Below, piece after piece: positions 19,015 through 27,253 of a stretch of DNA of 64,000 nucleotides. Every line of letters begins with the position of its first letter. Positions within the stretch are counted from its first letter, which is position 1. Both the position numbers and the translations under genes were made by a program. Below the pieces are notes generated by a model. It worked only from the letters and a program-made list of their open reading frames with translations, made no database searches and was not told where the DNA came from. Origin of the DNA: Halopseudomonas xiamenensis (GTDB lineage: Bacteria > Pseudomonadota > Gammaproteobacteria > Pseudomonadales > Pseudomonadaceae); NCBI RefSeq assembly GCF_014219065.1, contig NZ_JACLGO010000025.1:1-64000 (forward strand), in the 5' to 3' direction.

Positions 19015-19320
19015 CGAACGTTGAGGCTGGCACGATCCATACGGCTCAAGTACTGACGACGAGACAGCAAGACCGGTTCCCCTGGGGAGCGGACTTATTG
19101 CTTTCGGCGCACGCCTTGGGAAGTAGGCGAACCAAAGTGGGGATACTGATCAGACGTTCGCACCCCCGGGTTGTGTGTTGGCTATACGTTCAGAGTCGCT
19201 TACGGAAGGCGTACCTGTCCTGGCTTTGTGCCGGGCGCATGGGTACGCCTGTCTGCCCTGCATCTGATCCCATGTCCCCACGCGGCCCGACACCAGAACT
19301 ATTGCTTTGGAGCCGACGCC
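19015..19320 (+). promoter_or_regulatory. long structured 5' leader of speC
   Basis: About 305 nt with no supported gene. The most striking element is a compound hairpin at 19207-19250: perfect outer arms AGGCGTACC and GGTACGCCT enclose an inner stem CCTGGC/GCCGGG with a TTTGT loop. Upstream are GCGAAC/GTTCGC arms (19127-19132 and 19156-19161) and a TCCCC/GGGGA stem near 19080. The length and density of paired arms suggest an RNA regulatory leader, perhaps responding to polyamines or ornithine. I do not recognise it as a named family. Confidence 0.45.
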
Positions 19321-20484
19321 ATGACCATCAAGCTGGACGAATATTTTGACCGCGACACCTTCAGCCGCATCCGTGCCTGTGCTGATCAGCATGAAACCCC
19401 TTTCCTGGTGGTTGACCTCAAGACCATCGATCGTGCCTACGACGACCTGGTAGCGGGCTTCCCCTACGCCAAGGTCTACTATGCGGTGAAGGCCAACCCG
19501 GCCAATGAAGTGCTGGGCCTGCTGAAGAACAAGGGATCGAACTTCGACATCGCCTCCATCTACGAGCTGGAGAAAGTGCTGGCACTGGGCGTCAAGCCTG
19601 AGCAGATCAGCTACGGCAACACCATCAAGAAGTCCCGCGACATCCGCGCCTTCTATGAGAAGGGTGTGCGCATGTATGCCACCGACTCCGAGGCGGACCT
19701 GCGCAATATCGCCAAGGCCGCGCCCGGCTCGAAGGTCTACGTGCGCATCCTGACCGAGGGTTCGACCACCGCTGACTGGCCGCTGTCACGCAAGTTCGGT
19801 TGCCAGAGCGACATGGCCATGGACCTGCTGGTGCTGGCCCGGGAGCTGGGCCTGGAGCCCTACGGCGTATCCTTCCACGTCGGCTCGCAGCAGCGCGATA
19901 TCGGCGCCTGGGACGGAGCCATCGCCAAGGTCAAGGTGATCTTCGAGCGTCTGAAGGAAGAAGACGGCATCGTATTGAAGATGATCAACATGGGCGGTGG
20001 CTTCCCGGCCAACTACCTGACCAAGACCAACACCCTGCAGACCTACGCCGAGGAAATCACCCGCTTCCTGCAGGAAGACTTCGGCGAGGAACTGCCGGAA
20101 ATCATCCTCGAGCCGGGCCGCTCGCTGATCGCCAACGCCGGCGTGCTGGTCAGTGAGGTGGTACTGGTCTCGCGCAAGTCGCATACCGCGCTGGAGCGCT
20201 GGGTGTTCACCGACGTCGGCAAGTTCTCCGGCCTGGTGGAAACCATGGACGAGGCGATCAAGTTCCCGATCTGGACCGACAAGCGTGGCGAGTTGGAAGA
20301 GGCGGTGATCGCCGGCCCGACCTGCGACAGCGCCGATATCATGTACGAGAACTACAAGTATGGCCTGCCGCTGAACCTGGCCATCGGTGATCGTATGTAC
20401 TGGCTGTCCACCGGCGCCTATACCACCAGCTACAGCTCCATCGAGTTCAATGGCTTCCCGCCGTTGGAGGCGTTTTACGTCTGA
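19321..20484 (+). CDS. speC: ornithine decarboxylase (fold type III PLP)
   Basis: Decarboxylates ornithine to putrescine; related pseudomonad enzymes may also use lysine. It has 387 residues, with the alanine-racemase-like barrel and C-terminal beta domain of the eukaryote-type ODC family. The PLP lysine is in YYAVKANP (about residue 60). The HVGSQQ segment, the glycine-rich phosphate loop MGGGFPANY, EPGRSL and the cross-subunit GPTCDSAD active-site Cys/Asp are all present. GGAG lies eight bases before the ATG. The gene is monocistronic, with its own promoter and a long leader. Confidence 0.94.
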   Translation: MTIKLDEYFDRDTFSRIRACADQHETPFLVVDLKTIDRAYDDLVAGFPYAKVYYAVKANPANEVLGLLKNKGSNFDIASIYELEKVLALGVKPEQISYGNTIKKSRDIRAFYEKGVRMYATDSEADLRNIAKAAPGSKVYVRILTEGSTTADWPLSRKFGCQSDMAMDLLVLARELGLEPYGVSFHVGSQQRDIGAWDGAIAKVKVIFERLKEEDGIVLKMINMGGGFPANYLTKTNTLQTYAEEITRFLQEDFGEELPEIILEPGRSLIANAGVLVSEVVLVSRKSHTALERWVFTDVGKFSGLVETMDEAIKFPIWTDKRGELEEAVIAGPTCDSADIMYENYKYGLPLNLAIGDRMYWLSTGAYTTSYSSIEFNGFPPLEAFYV

Positions 20485-20490
20485 AGCCGG

Positions 20491-20760
20491 GCAGGGGCAT
20501 GGTGCCCCTGCGCTACGACTGTGGGTTTGCTGTCGCCGACGTCGTCGAGCAGGTGCTCGCCAACCCGAAAGGGCCGGGTTTCATCCCGGCCTGCGCTGTA
20601 TTGCGTGGCACCCTGGGTCGAGATGGAGCTCGACCGCTGATTTCAGGTGGCTGGCTTGCAGCCGCCAATCGGGCCGGGGCGGCCCTCCTACACAGTGCCT
20701 GCCCGGGTTATCGAGCGCCCGCTCGACGACATGCGGACCTGCTGCTGCGCTCGGCGCCTG
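20491..20760. repeat. hairpin-rich REP-like cluster between speC and nagB
   Basis: This 270-bp convergent gap is a string of inverted repeats. There is a perfect 9-bp stem GCAGGGGCA/TGCCCCTGC just after the speC stop, which may terminate transcription although it lacks a U-run. It is followed by CGAGCAGGTGCTCG, GGCCGGG/CCCGGCC, GTCGAG/CTCGAC and CGAGCGCCCGCTCG. Positions 20664-20693 match, in reverse and with one mismatch, the repeat at 27204-27232. No gene is supported. Confidence 0.65.
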
Positions 20761-20761
20761 G

Positions 20762-21484
20762 CTATAACAGTGCCGCCGCGTCCCTATCCACAATCACCGT
20801 CACATCCGCATGCAACCGCAGCGCGGAAGCGGGCATCTGTTCGCTGATCGGACCCTTGATCATGTCGGCGATGCACTGGGCCTTGCCCTTGCCACTGGCG
20901 ATCAGCAGGATGGATCTGGCCTGCAGGATGTTGCTGATGCCCATGGTGATGGCGGTGGTCGGTACTTCATCCAGGGAAGCGAAGAAGCGCTGGTTGTCCT
21001 GGCGGGTGCTTTCCGACAACCGGGTGTGAAAGGTTTCCTGGTCGAAGGGGGTACCCGGCTCGCAGAAGCCGATATGGCCATTGCTGCCGATGCCCAGCAG
21101 TTGCAGGTCCAGCGGGGTGGCGTGCAGCAAGGCGTTGTAGCTGTCGCACTGGGTTTGCAGGTCGTCGCCTTCGGTGCAGGGAATATGAATGTTGTCCGGG
21201 CGGATATCCACATGCCGGAACAGGTTCTGGTACATGAAATGGTAATAGCTTTGCGGGTGACTGCGCGGTAGCCCGCAATATTCGTCCAGATTGAAGGTCT
21301 GCGCCTCGCGCAGGGATATCTCGCCAGCCTGGTAGCGCTGCACCAGGTACTGATAGGTGCCCAGTGGCGTACTGCCGGTGGCCAGGCCCAGCGTACAGGC
21401 GGGCTTGCTGTGCAGCAGCCCGGCAATCATGCGACCGGCTGTACTGCTCAGCTCGGCATAGTCGTTCACGATGATGACATTCAT
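20762..21484 (-). CDS. nagB: glucosamine-6-phosphate deaminase
   Basis: Converts glucosamine 6-phosphate to fructose 6-phosphate and ammonia. It has 240 residues, the length of the short monomeric or Bacillus-type NagB. Visible motifs are the phosphate loop LATGSTPLGTY near residue 34, the catalytic Asp in FNLDEYCGL, and the catalytic His/Glu region GIGSNGHIGFCEPG. No nagA, nagE or regulator is adjacent, so it stands alone between two other units and may serve amino-sugar recycling rather than a full catabolic operon. Confidence 0.92.
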   Translation of the reverse strand: MNVIIVNDYAELSSTAGRMIAGLLHSKPACTLGLATGSTPLGTYQYLVQRYQAGEISLREAQTFNLDEYCGLPRSHPQSYYHFMYQNLFRHVDIRPDNIHIPCTEGDDLQTQCDSYNALLHATPLDLQLLGIGSNGHIGFCEPGTPFDQETFHTRLSESTRQDNQRFFASLDEVPTTAITMGISNILQARSILLIASGKGKAQCIADMIKGPISEQMPASALRLHADVTVIVDRDAAALL

Positions 21485-21555
21485 GGGCTGCGCTTCTGTC
21501 CCTGGCTGACATAAAGCGCGAAATTCTACTGTGCAGGCCCGGACAGGGAAAGCCG

Positions 21556-21590
21556 AAATAAAACGGCCCGCCCTGTTGCCAGGGCGGGCC
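21556..21590 (-). terminator. rho-independent terminator after the fatty-acid SDR gene
   Basis: On the minus strand a perfect 11-bp stem GGCCCGCCCTG/CAGGGCGGGCC with a GCAA-type loop is followed by GTTTTATTT. It sits just past the SDR stop codon. Confidence 0.88.
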
Positions 21591-21608
21591 GCTCACAACC
21601 AGCAGGAA

Positions 21609-22514
21609 TCAGGCGAACTTCTGGATGTTCTGCATCAGTTCCTTCAGCGCCTCGATGTTGTCCTTCGGATGCACGGCATTCTCGAAGCTGCACAGCTGTT
21701 CGAAGTTGGCCTGCACATCTTCCGGGCTGAAGCCTTCGTCGGGGTTGAAGCCGATGCCCAGCGAGCGCTCCCAGCGCACCTTGCCCATCCAGCCGCCGCC
21801 GACTTCGAACAGGCTGCCGGTCTCCTGGCTCTGTTCGGAGCACAGGTAGACCACCAGCGGGCTGACCAGCTCGGGCTTGAGTTTTTCGAAGGCGCCGGGC
21901 GGGAACAGACCTTCGGTCATGCGGGTGCCGCCAGTGGGGGCGATGGCGTTGACGAAGATGTTGTTCTTGCGACCCTCGATCGCCAGGGTGCGGGTGAAGC
22001 CGTACAGCCCCAGCTTGGCCATGCCATAGTTGGCCTGGCCGAAGTTGCCGTAGATGCCGGAGGTGGAGGAGGTAAAGATCACCCGGCCGAAGTTGCTGTC
22101 CTTCATGTATGGCCAGGCGGCGTGGGTTACCTTGTAGGCGCCCTCGACGTGTACCTTGTACACCAGGTCCCAGTCGGCATCGGTCATCTTGACGAAGCTC
22201 TTGTCACGCAGGATGCCGGCGTTGTTGACCACCACATCGACCCGGCCGAAGTTGTCCATGGCGCATTGCACGATCTTGTCGCCATCGACCACGCTGTCCG
22301 GGTTGGCCACCGCAGTGCCGCCGGCTGCCTTGATTTCCTCGACCACTTTCAGCGCCGCTTCACTGTTGGCACCTTCCCCCTGGGTGCTGCCGCCCAGATC
22401 GTTGACGATAACCTTGGCACCGTGCTTGGCGAACAGCAGCGCGTGGGCACGGCCGATGCCACCGCCGGCACCGGTAACGATGACGACCTTGTCTTCAAAA
22501 CGGATATCGCTCAT
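21609..22514 (-). CDS. SDR hydroxyacyl-CoA dehydrogenase-like (MFE-2 type)
   Basis: A 301-residue SDR that resembles the dehydrogenase domain of peroxisomal multifunctional enzyme type 2. Motifs are TGAGGGIGRAHALLFAKHG, NDLGG, NNAGILRDKSF, SSTSGIYGN and YGMAKLG. The extra C-terminal region of about 60 residues (FSPEDVQANFEQLC) fits this subgroup. It is likely to oxidise a 3-hydroxyacyl-CoA with NAD. The ATG follows AGGAGA six bases upstream. It lies 121 bp downstream of a thiolase gene on the same strand, which supports a role in beta-oxidation. Substrate chain length is unknown. Confidence 0.85.
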   Translation of the reverse strand: MSDIRFEDKVVIVTGAGGGIGRAHALLFAKHGAKVIVNDLGGSTQGEGANSEAALKVVEEIKAAGGTAVANPDSVVDGDKIVQCAMDNFGRVDVVVNNAGILRDKSFVKMTDADWDLVYKVHVEGAYKVTHAAWPYMKDSNFGRVIFTSSTSGIYGNFGQANYGMAKLGLYGFTRTLAIEGRKNNIFVNAIAPTGGTRMTEGLFPPGAFEKLKPELVSPLVVYLCSEQSQETGSLFEVGGGWMGKVRWERSLGIGFNPDEGFSPEDVQANFEQLCSFENAVHPKDNIEALKELMQNIQKFA

Positions 22515-22635
22515 GGGGAGTCTCCTGAAAATGGGCAATGACAAAACTGGCTGCTAGTTTCAGACAGTTGTTTGAAGTCGGCAAGATGCCCGTGGCTGGT
22601 GAATGGTTTGTCATAAACCATCACCCTGCGACGCT

Positions 22636-23814
22636 TCAGACCAGCTCGATCGCCACCGCCGTCGCCTCGCCACCACCAATGCACAGTGAAGCCACGCCGC
22701 GCTTGCCGCCGGTCTTCTGCAGGGCATTGATCAGGGTGACGATCAACCGCGAGCCGGTAGAGCCGACCGGGTGGCCCTGGGCGCAGGCACCGCCGAAGAT
22801 GTTGACCTTGGCGTGATCCAGACCGTGTTCCTGCATGGCCAGCATGGTGACCATGGCGAAAGCCTCGTTGATCTCGAACAGGTCGACATCATCCTTGCTC
22901 CAGCCGGTCTTGTTGAACAGGTTGCTCAGCGCACCGACCGGGGCGATGGTGAACTCGCTCGGATCCTGGCTCTGGGTCGCATGGCCGACGATACGTGCCA
23001 GCGGCTTGAGGCCGCGCCGGTTGGCCTCGGACTCGGTCATCAGCACCAGGGCGCTGGCACCATCGGAGATCGAGCTGGCGTTGGCGGCGGTGATGCTGCC
23101 GTCCTTGGCGAAGGCTGGGCGCAGACCGGGGATCTTGTCGAGATTGGCGTTGTGCGGCTGCTCATCGTCCTTGACCAGGCTCTCGCCCTTGCGCGAGGTC
23201 ACGGTCACCGGGACAATCTCGCTGGCCAGGGAGCCATTGTCGATGGCGTTCTTGGCGCGGGTCAGCGATTCGATGGCGTAGGCATCCATCTGTTCACGGG
23301 TCAGGCCGTACTTGTCGGCGGTCTCCTGGGCGAAGGAGCCCATCAGGCGACCGCTGCGGGCATCTTCCAGGCCATCGAGGAACATGTGGTCCTTGATCTC
23401 GCCATGGCCCATGCGCAGGCCGCCGCGGGCCTTTTCGATGATATAGGGGGCATTGGACATGCTCTCCATGCCGCCGGCCAGCATCACCTGGTTGGAGCCG
23501 GCCTTGAGCGCATCATGCGCCTGCATCACCGCCTTCATGCCGGAGCCGCACAGCTTGTTGATGGTGGTGCAGCCGGCGGAGGAGGGCAGGCCGGCATTCA
23601 GCGCTGCCTGGCGTGCCGGGCCCTGTTTCAGGCCGGCGGGCAGGACGCAGCCCATGATCACTTCCTCCACATCGGCCGCCGCGATGCCGGCACGGGCCAC
23701 GGCTTCGCGGATTACCAGTGCGCCGAGATCGACTGCGGAGAGGCTCGACAGGCTGCCCTGGAATCCGCCCATGGGCGTACGCGCGCCGCTGACGATGACG
23801 ATGTTTTCCGACAT
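22636..23814 (-). CDS. acetyl-CoA C-acyltransferase (thiolase)
   Basis: A 392-residue thiolase, either beta-ketothiolase or acetyl-CoA acetyltransferase. The nucleophilic Cys89 is in INKLCGSGMKA, the His is in GGACAQGHPVGSTG, and the second catalytic Cys is in SLCIGGGEATA near residue 380. The start (MSENIVIVSGARTPMG) follows AGGAGT four bases upstream; an upstream extension is open but unconserved. It is divergent from an acyl-CoA ligase gene and upstream of a hydroxyacyl-CoA dehydrogenase-like SDR, so I read it as part of a fatty-acid or acyl-CoA degradation unit. Confidence 0.93.
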   Translation of the reverse strand: MSENIVIVSGARTPMGGFQGSLSSLSAVDLGALVIREAVARAGIAAADVEEVIMGCVLPAGLKQGPARQAALNAGLPSSAGCTTINKLCGSGMKAVMQAHDALKAGSNQVMLAGGMESMSNAPYIIEKARGGLRMGHGEIKDHMFLDGLEDARSGRLMGSFAQETADKYGLTREQMDAYAIESLTRAKNAIDNGSLASEIVPVTVTSRKGESLVKDDEQPHNANLDKIPGLRPAFAKDGSITAANASSISDGASALVLMTESEANRRGLKPLARIVGHATQSQDPSEFTIAPVGALSNLFNKTGWSKDDVDLFEINEAFAMVTMLAMQEHGLDHAKVNIFGGACAQGHPVGSTGSRLIVTLINALQKTGGKRGVASLCIGGGEATAVAIELV

Positions 23815-23891
23815 GTTCACTCCTGGAAATATGACTGATTGTTTATTTGTGGTCATCAATCGACTTTATACGCGCTTTTTCCCCTTATTGT

Positions 23892-23915
23892 CGATCGCAA
23901 AGCTTTGTATGATCG
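23892..23915. promoter_or_regulatory. palindromic candidate operator in the thiolase / acyl-CoA ligase divergon
   Basis: The divergent promoter region holds the perfect palindrome CAAAGCTTTG (23898-23907) flanked by CGATC on the left and GATCG on the right, giving an extended two-fold site of about 24 bp. Its position between two divergent acyl-CoA genes suggests an operator for one regulator serving both directions. The regulator is not encoded nearby. Confidence 0.35.
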
Positions 23916-24024
23916 AGTCACACAACGGCCATGGTCGCCACCTCGCTGCCTCGCTATAGTTGAGCGAACAGGCAAGGCAGCATCGCTACCTGACCCGGAC
24001 AAGCCCAATAAAAAAGGTCGCATC

Positions 24025-25707
24025 ATGTTGAATACACGGATCTTACCGCCCACCGAGCAAGCCCATTCCACGCCTTTGTTGATCAAGAACCTGCTGTTGT
24101 CCGGGGTGCGTTATGAAGCCTCGCAGGAAATTGTCTACCGCGACATCAGCCGTTACGACTATGCCACCTTCAATCAGCGCATCTGCCGGCTGGCCAACGC
24201 GCTGACCAATGCCGGGGTCAAGGCGGGCGATACCGTGGCGGTACTGGATTGGGACAGCCACCGCTACCTGGAATGCATGTTCGCGGTGCCGATGATCGGC
24301 GCGGTGCTGCATACCGTCAACGTGCGGTTGTCGCCGGAGCAGATCGTCTACACCATGAATCACGCCGATGACATCATGGTGCTGGTCAACAGCGAATTCC
24401 TGCCGTTGTACCAGGCCATCGAGCCGCAACTGACCACCGTGACCACGACCATCCTGCTGACCGATGGCGATGACAAGTCCGCCGAGCTGCGCGGTTTTGC
24501 CGGTGAGTATGAGCAACTGCTGGCCGCCGCCGACAGCACTTATGAGTTCGCCGACTTCGATGAGAACTCGGTAGCCACTACCTTCTATACCACCGGTACC
24601 ACCGGCAACCCCAAGGGTGTGTACTTCACCCATCGCCAACTGGTGCTGCACACCCTGACCCAGGCCGGCATGCTCAATGGCCTTGGACATGAGCAGATGA
24701 TGAGCAATCGCGATGTGTACATGCCGATCACGCCGATGTTCCATGTGCATGCCTGGGGCATGCCCTATACCGCGACCCTGCTCGGTGTGAAGCAGATCTA
24801 CCCGGGGCGTTACGAGCCGGAGTTGCTGGTGAAACTGATCCAGCAGGAGAAGGTGACCTATTCACACTGCGTACCGACCATCCTGCAGATGTTGCTCAAT
24901 GCCAAGGCGGCCGAGGGCTATGACTTCGGCGGAATGAAGGTCATCATCGGCGGCAGCGCGCTGACCCGTGGCCTGTACGAGACGGCTGGCGCCCGGGGTA
25001 TCCGCTTGTCTGGCGCCTACGGCATGTCGGAGACCTGCCCGCTGATTTCCGCCGGCTACAACAATCTGCAGGTCGAGGCGGGCAGTGAGGAGCAGCGCGT
25101 CGCCTACAAGATCAAGGCGGGCGTGCCGGTGCCGCTGGTGGAAGCGCGGCTGATGGACGAGCAGGGCAACTTCCTGCCCCATGATGGCCAGACCCAGGGA
25201 GAGCTGGTGTTGCGTGCGCCCTGGCTGACCCAGGGCTATTTCAAAGAACCGGAGAAGAGCCGCGAGCTGTGGGAACATGGCTGGATGCACACTGGTGACG
25301 TGGCCAGCATCGACCATACCGGTAGCATCGATATCCGTGACCGCATCAAGGATGTGATCAAGACTGGTGGCGAATGGCTGTCCTCGCTGGAGCTGGAAAG
25401 CCTGATCAGCCTGCATCCGTCCATCCGCGATGTGGCGGTGGTCGGCGTGCCGGACCCGCGCTGGGACGAGCGGCCCTTCGCCCTGGTGGTGGTCAAGCCG
25501 GGACAGCAGATGAACGCCAGTCTGCTGGCCGAGCATCTGCAGCCGTTTGTCGAGGAAGGGCGCATCAACAAGTGGGCGGTGCCGACGCAGATCGCCGTGG
25601 TTGAAGAAATCCCCAAGACCAGTGTCGGCAAGTTGGACAAGAAGCGCATTCGCGTGGAAATTGCCGGCTGGCTGGAGCAGCAAGCGGACTGTATTTCCTC
25701 GATCTGA
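24025..25707 (+). CDS. fatty acyl-CoA ligase (AMP-forming, AlkK-like)
   Basis: Activates a fatty acid to its CoA thioester through an acyl-adenylate. It has 560 residues. The AMP-binding P-loop reads YTTGTTGNPKG near residue 192, the adenylate motif GAYGMSETCP near residue 333, and the hinge and acceptance region DRIKDVIKTGGEWLS with the catalytic lysine in TSVGKLDKKRIR. It resembles the medium-chain AlkK group more than FadD. The ATG has only a modest AAGG site. It is divergent from thiolase and SDR genes, which fits coordinated fatty-acid use. Confidence 0.9.
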   Translation: MLNTRILPPTEQAHSTPLLIKNLLLSGVRYEASQEIVYRDISRYDYATFNQRICRLANALTNAGVKAGDTVAVLDWDSHRYLECMFAVPMIGAVLHTVNVRLSPEQIVYTMNHADDIMVLVNSEFLPLYQAIEPQLTTVTTTILLTDGDDKSAELRGFAGEYEQLLAAADSTYEFADFDENSVATTFYTTGTTGNPKGVYFTHRQLVLHTLTQAGMLNGLGHEQMMSNRDVYMPITPMFHVHAWGMPYTATLLGVKQIYPGRYEPELLVKLIQQEKVTYSHCVPTILQMLLNAKAAEGYDFGGMKVIIGGSALTRGLYETAGARGIRLSGAYGMSETCPLISAGYNNLQVEAGSEEQRVAYKIKAGVPVPLVEARLMDEQGNFLPHDGQTQGELVLRAPWLTQGYFKEPEKSRELWEHGWMHTGDVASIDHTGSIDIRDRIKDVIKTGGEWLSSLELESLISLHPSIRDVAVVGVPDPRWDERPFALVVVKPGQQMNASLLAEHLQPFVEEGRINKWAVPTQIAVVEEIPKTSVGKLDKKRIRVEIAGWLEQQADCISSI

Positions 25708-25737
25708 ACCGCACTGGCGGTGGATACCCCTGGGGGT

Positions 25738-25804
25738 GTAGCGCGCCGACGCTACGCCTGGGGTTCAGCAGCAGCTGATATCTATCGGCGAGCAGGTGCT
25801 CGCC
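25738..25804. repeat. REP-type hairpin pair
   Basis: There are two hairpins: GTAGCGCGCCGACGCTAC (25738-25755) and GGCGAGCAGGTGCTCGCC (25787-25804). The same pair occurs, with minor changes, in the tandem array at 61.5 kb and in diverged form at 48.35 kb. The GTAG head followed by a palindrome is typical of REP elements mobilised by RAYT-type transposases, but no such transposase gene is in the window. Confidence 0.72.
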
Positions 25805-25907
25805 AACCCCGGCAACCCCCTGCTTCTGCAATCTGGTAACCCTGCGCTGGATGCTGGGGCTGGGCCTATGAGGTATTCTTTCCCGCTCACAGTAAAGGAG
25901 AGTGACC

Positions 25908-27155
25908 TTGCCCAGTCTCAACCGTCTGATCTTCATCGCCGCCGGTATCGGCATACTTGTCGGCTGGCTGCTCGGCCTGCTGCCGCAGGAGGCAGGGCTG
26001 CGCGACGGTGTGCTGTATGCCAGCACCCTGGTCGGGGCCGTGTTCATCGGCCTGCTGAAGATGATCCTGATCCCGCTGGTATTCACCTCCATCGTGGTCG
26101 GTGTGGCCAGCCTGCAGGCGCACCATCAGGTGCACCGGGTGTGGATCACCACCTTGCTGTATTTCATGCTCACCTCGGCGCTGGCCATGCTCCTGGCGCT
26201 GGTGGTGGCCAACGTCCTCAAGCCTGGCAGCGGCATGTCGCTGGCCATGTTCGCCGATGCCATGGCGTCGTTCGAAGCCAGGCAGATGACCATGCCGGAA
26301 TTCTTCCAGCATTTCCTGACCGGCCTGTTCAAGAACCCCTTCGAGGCGTTCACCAACGGCGATATCCTCTCGGTCCTGATGTTCGCCCTCTTCGTCGGCG
26401 TGGCCCTGGTTGCCGGCGGCCAGCGCTACCAAACGATATTGCAGTTGATGCAGGAGCTGCTCGACATGCTGCTGCGTATCATTGGTTGGATCATGTGGCT
26501 GGCGCCGCTGGGCATCATGGCGCTGTTGATCCGCCTGGTCGCTGAGCAGGATGTGGCGCTGCTGGTCAGCATGCTCGGCTTTGTCGTGCTGATCTTCGGT
26601 ACCACGCTGTTTCACGGGGCAGTGGTGTTGCCGGGCATTCTCTATGCGGTTACCCGCAAGTCGCCGCTGTGGTTTTGGCGTGGCTCACGCGAGGCGATCA
26701 TCACCGCCTTCGCCACCAGTTCCAGCTCGGCAGCCTTGCCCATCTCGCTGCGCTGCGCCCAGGAAAATCTCGGAGTCAAACGCCGTATAGCGGGGTTTGT
26801 GCTGCCGCTGGGTGCAACGGTGAACATGGACGGTACCGCGCTCTACGAAGCCGCCGCCGCCCTGTTCGTCGCCAACCTGATCGGTGCGGAGCTGTCACTG
26901 GTGCAACAACTGGTGGTGTTCATGACCGCGATGATCGCTTCAAGCGGAGCGCCGGGCATTCCCAGTGCCGGAATGGTGACCATGGTCATGGTGCTGCAGG
27001 CGGTGGGCCTGCCGGCCGAAGCCATTGCCATCCTGCTGCCGATCGACCGTTTGCTGGACACTGTCCGTACCGCGGTCAACGTGGAAGGGGATCTGGTCGG
27101 CAGCCTGGTAGTGCAGGAGCTGGCCGACGACGGTGCCGAATACCAGGGCGCCTGA
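25908..27155 (+). CDS. dicarboxylate/amino acid:cation symporter (DAACS family)
   Basis: An inner-membrane secondary transporter of 415 residues, probably sodium- or proton-coupled uptake of dicarboxylates or acidic amino acids. It has eight or so membrane helices, the serine-rich re-entrant loop TSSSSAALPISL, and the second hairpin region with the NMDGTALYEA motif typical of the glutamate transporter fold. I place the start at TTG 25908 because AAAGGAG lies seven bases upstream; the GTG six bases earlier is only one base from that site. No regulatory genes are adjacent. Substrate cannot be fixed from sequence. Confidence 0.9.
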   Translation: MPSLNRLIFIAAGIGILVGWLLGLLPQEAGLRDGVLYASTLVGAVFIGLLKMILIPLVFTSIVVGVASLQAHHQVHRVWITTLLYFMLTSALAMLLALVVANVLKPGSGMSLAMFADAMASFEARQMTMPEFFQHFLTGLFKNPFEAFTNGDILSVLMFALFVGVALVAGGQRYQTILQLMQELLDMLLRIIGWIMWLAPLGIMALLIRLVAEQDVALLVSMLGFVVLIFGTTLFHGAVVLPGILYAVTRKSPLWFWRGSREAIITAFATSSSSAALPISLRCAQENLGVKRRIAGFVLPLGATVNMDGTALYEAAAALFVANLIGAELSLVQQLVVFMTAMIASSGAPGIPSAGMVTMVMVLQAVGLPAEAIAILLPIDRLLDTVRTAVNVEGDLVGSLVVQELADDGAEYQGA

Positions 27156-27203
27156 CTAGCTACCATACAGACCCCGCGGACCTTTTTGTTGGGGCGCATA
27201 CCT

Positions 27204-27232
27204 TGTGGGAGGGCCGCCCCGGCCCGATTGGC
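27204..27232. repeat. GTGGGAGGG-type REP copy
   Basis: A 29-bp element beginning TGTGGGAGGGCCGCC with internal arms GGGCCG/CGGCCC. A second copy lies in reverse at 20664-20693 with a single mismatch. The head resembles the common pseudomonad REP class starting GTGGGAG. It sits between two convergent genes. Confidence 0.65.
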
Positions 27233-27253
27233 GTCCGTAGGCACCTATGCCGT

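Noticed and set aside
19171-19320. N-terminal extension of ornithine decarboxylase in the open leader frame
   Set aside because: The upstream residues are not conserved in character, the ATG at 19321 has a Shine-Dalgarno site, and the leader hairpin falls in this stretch.
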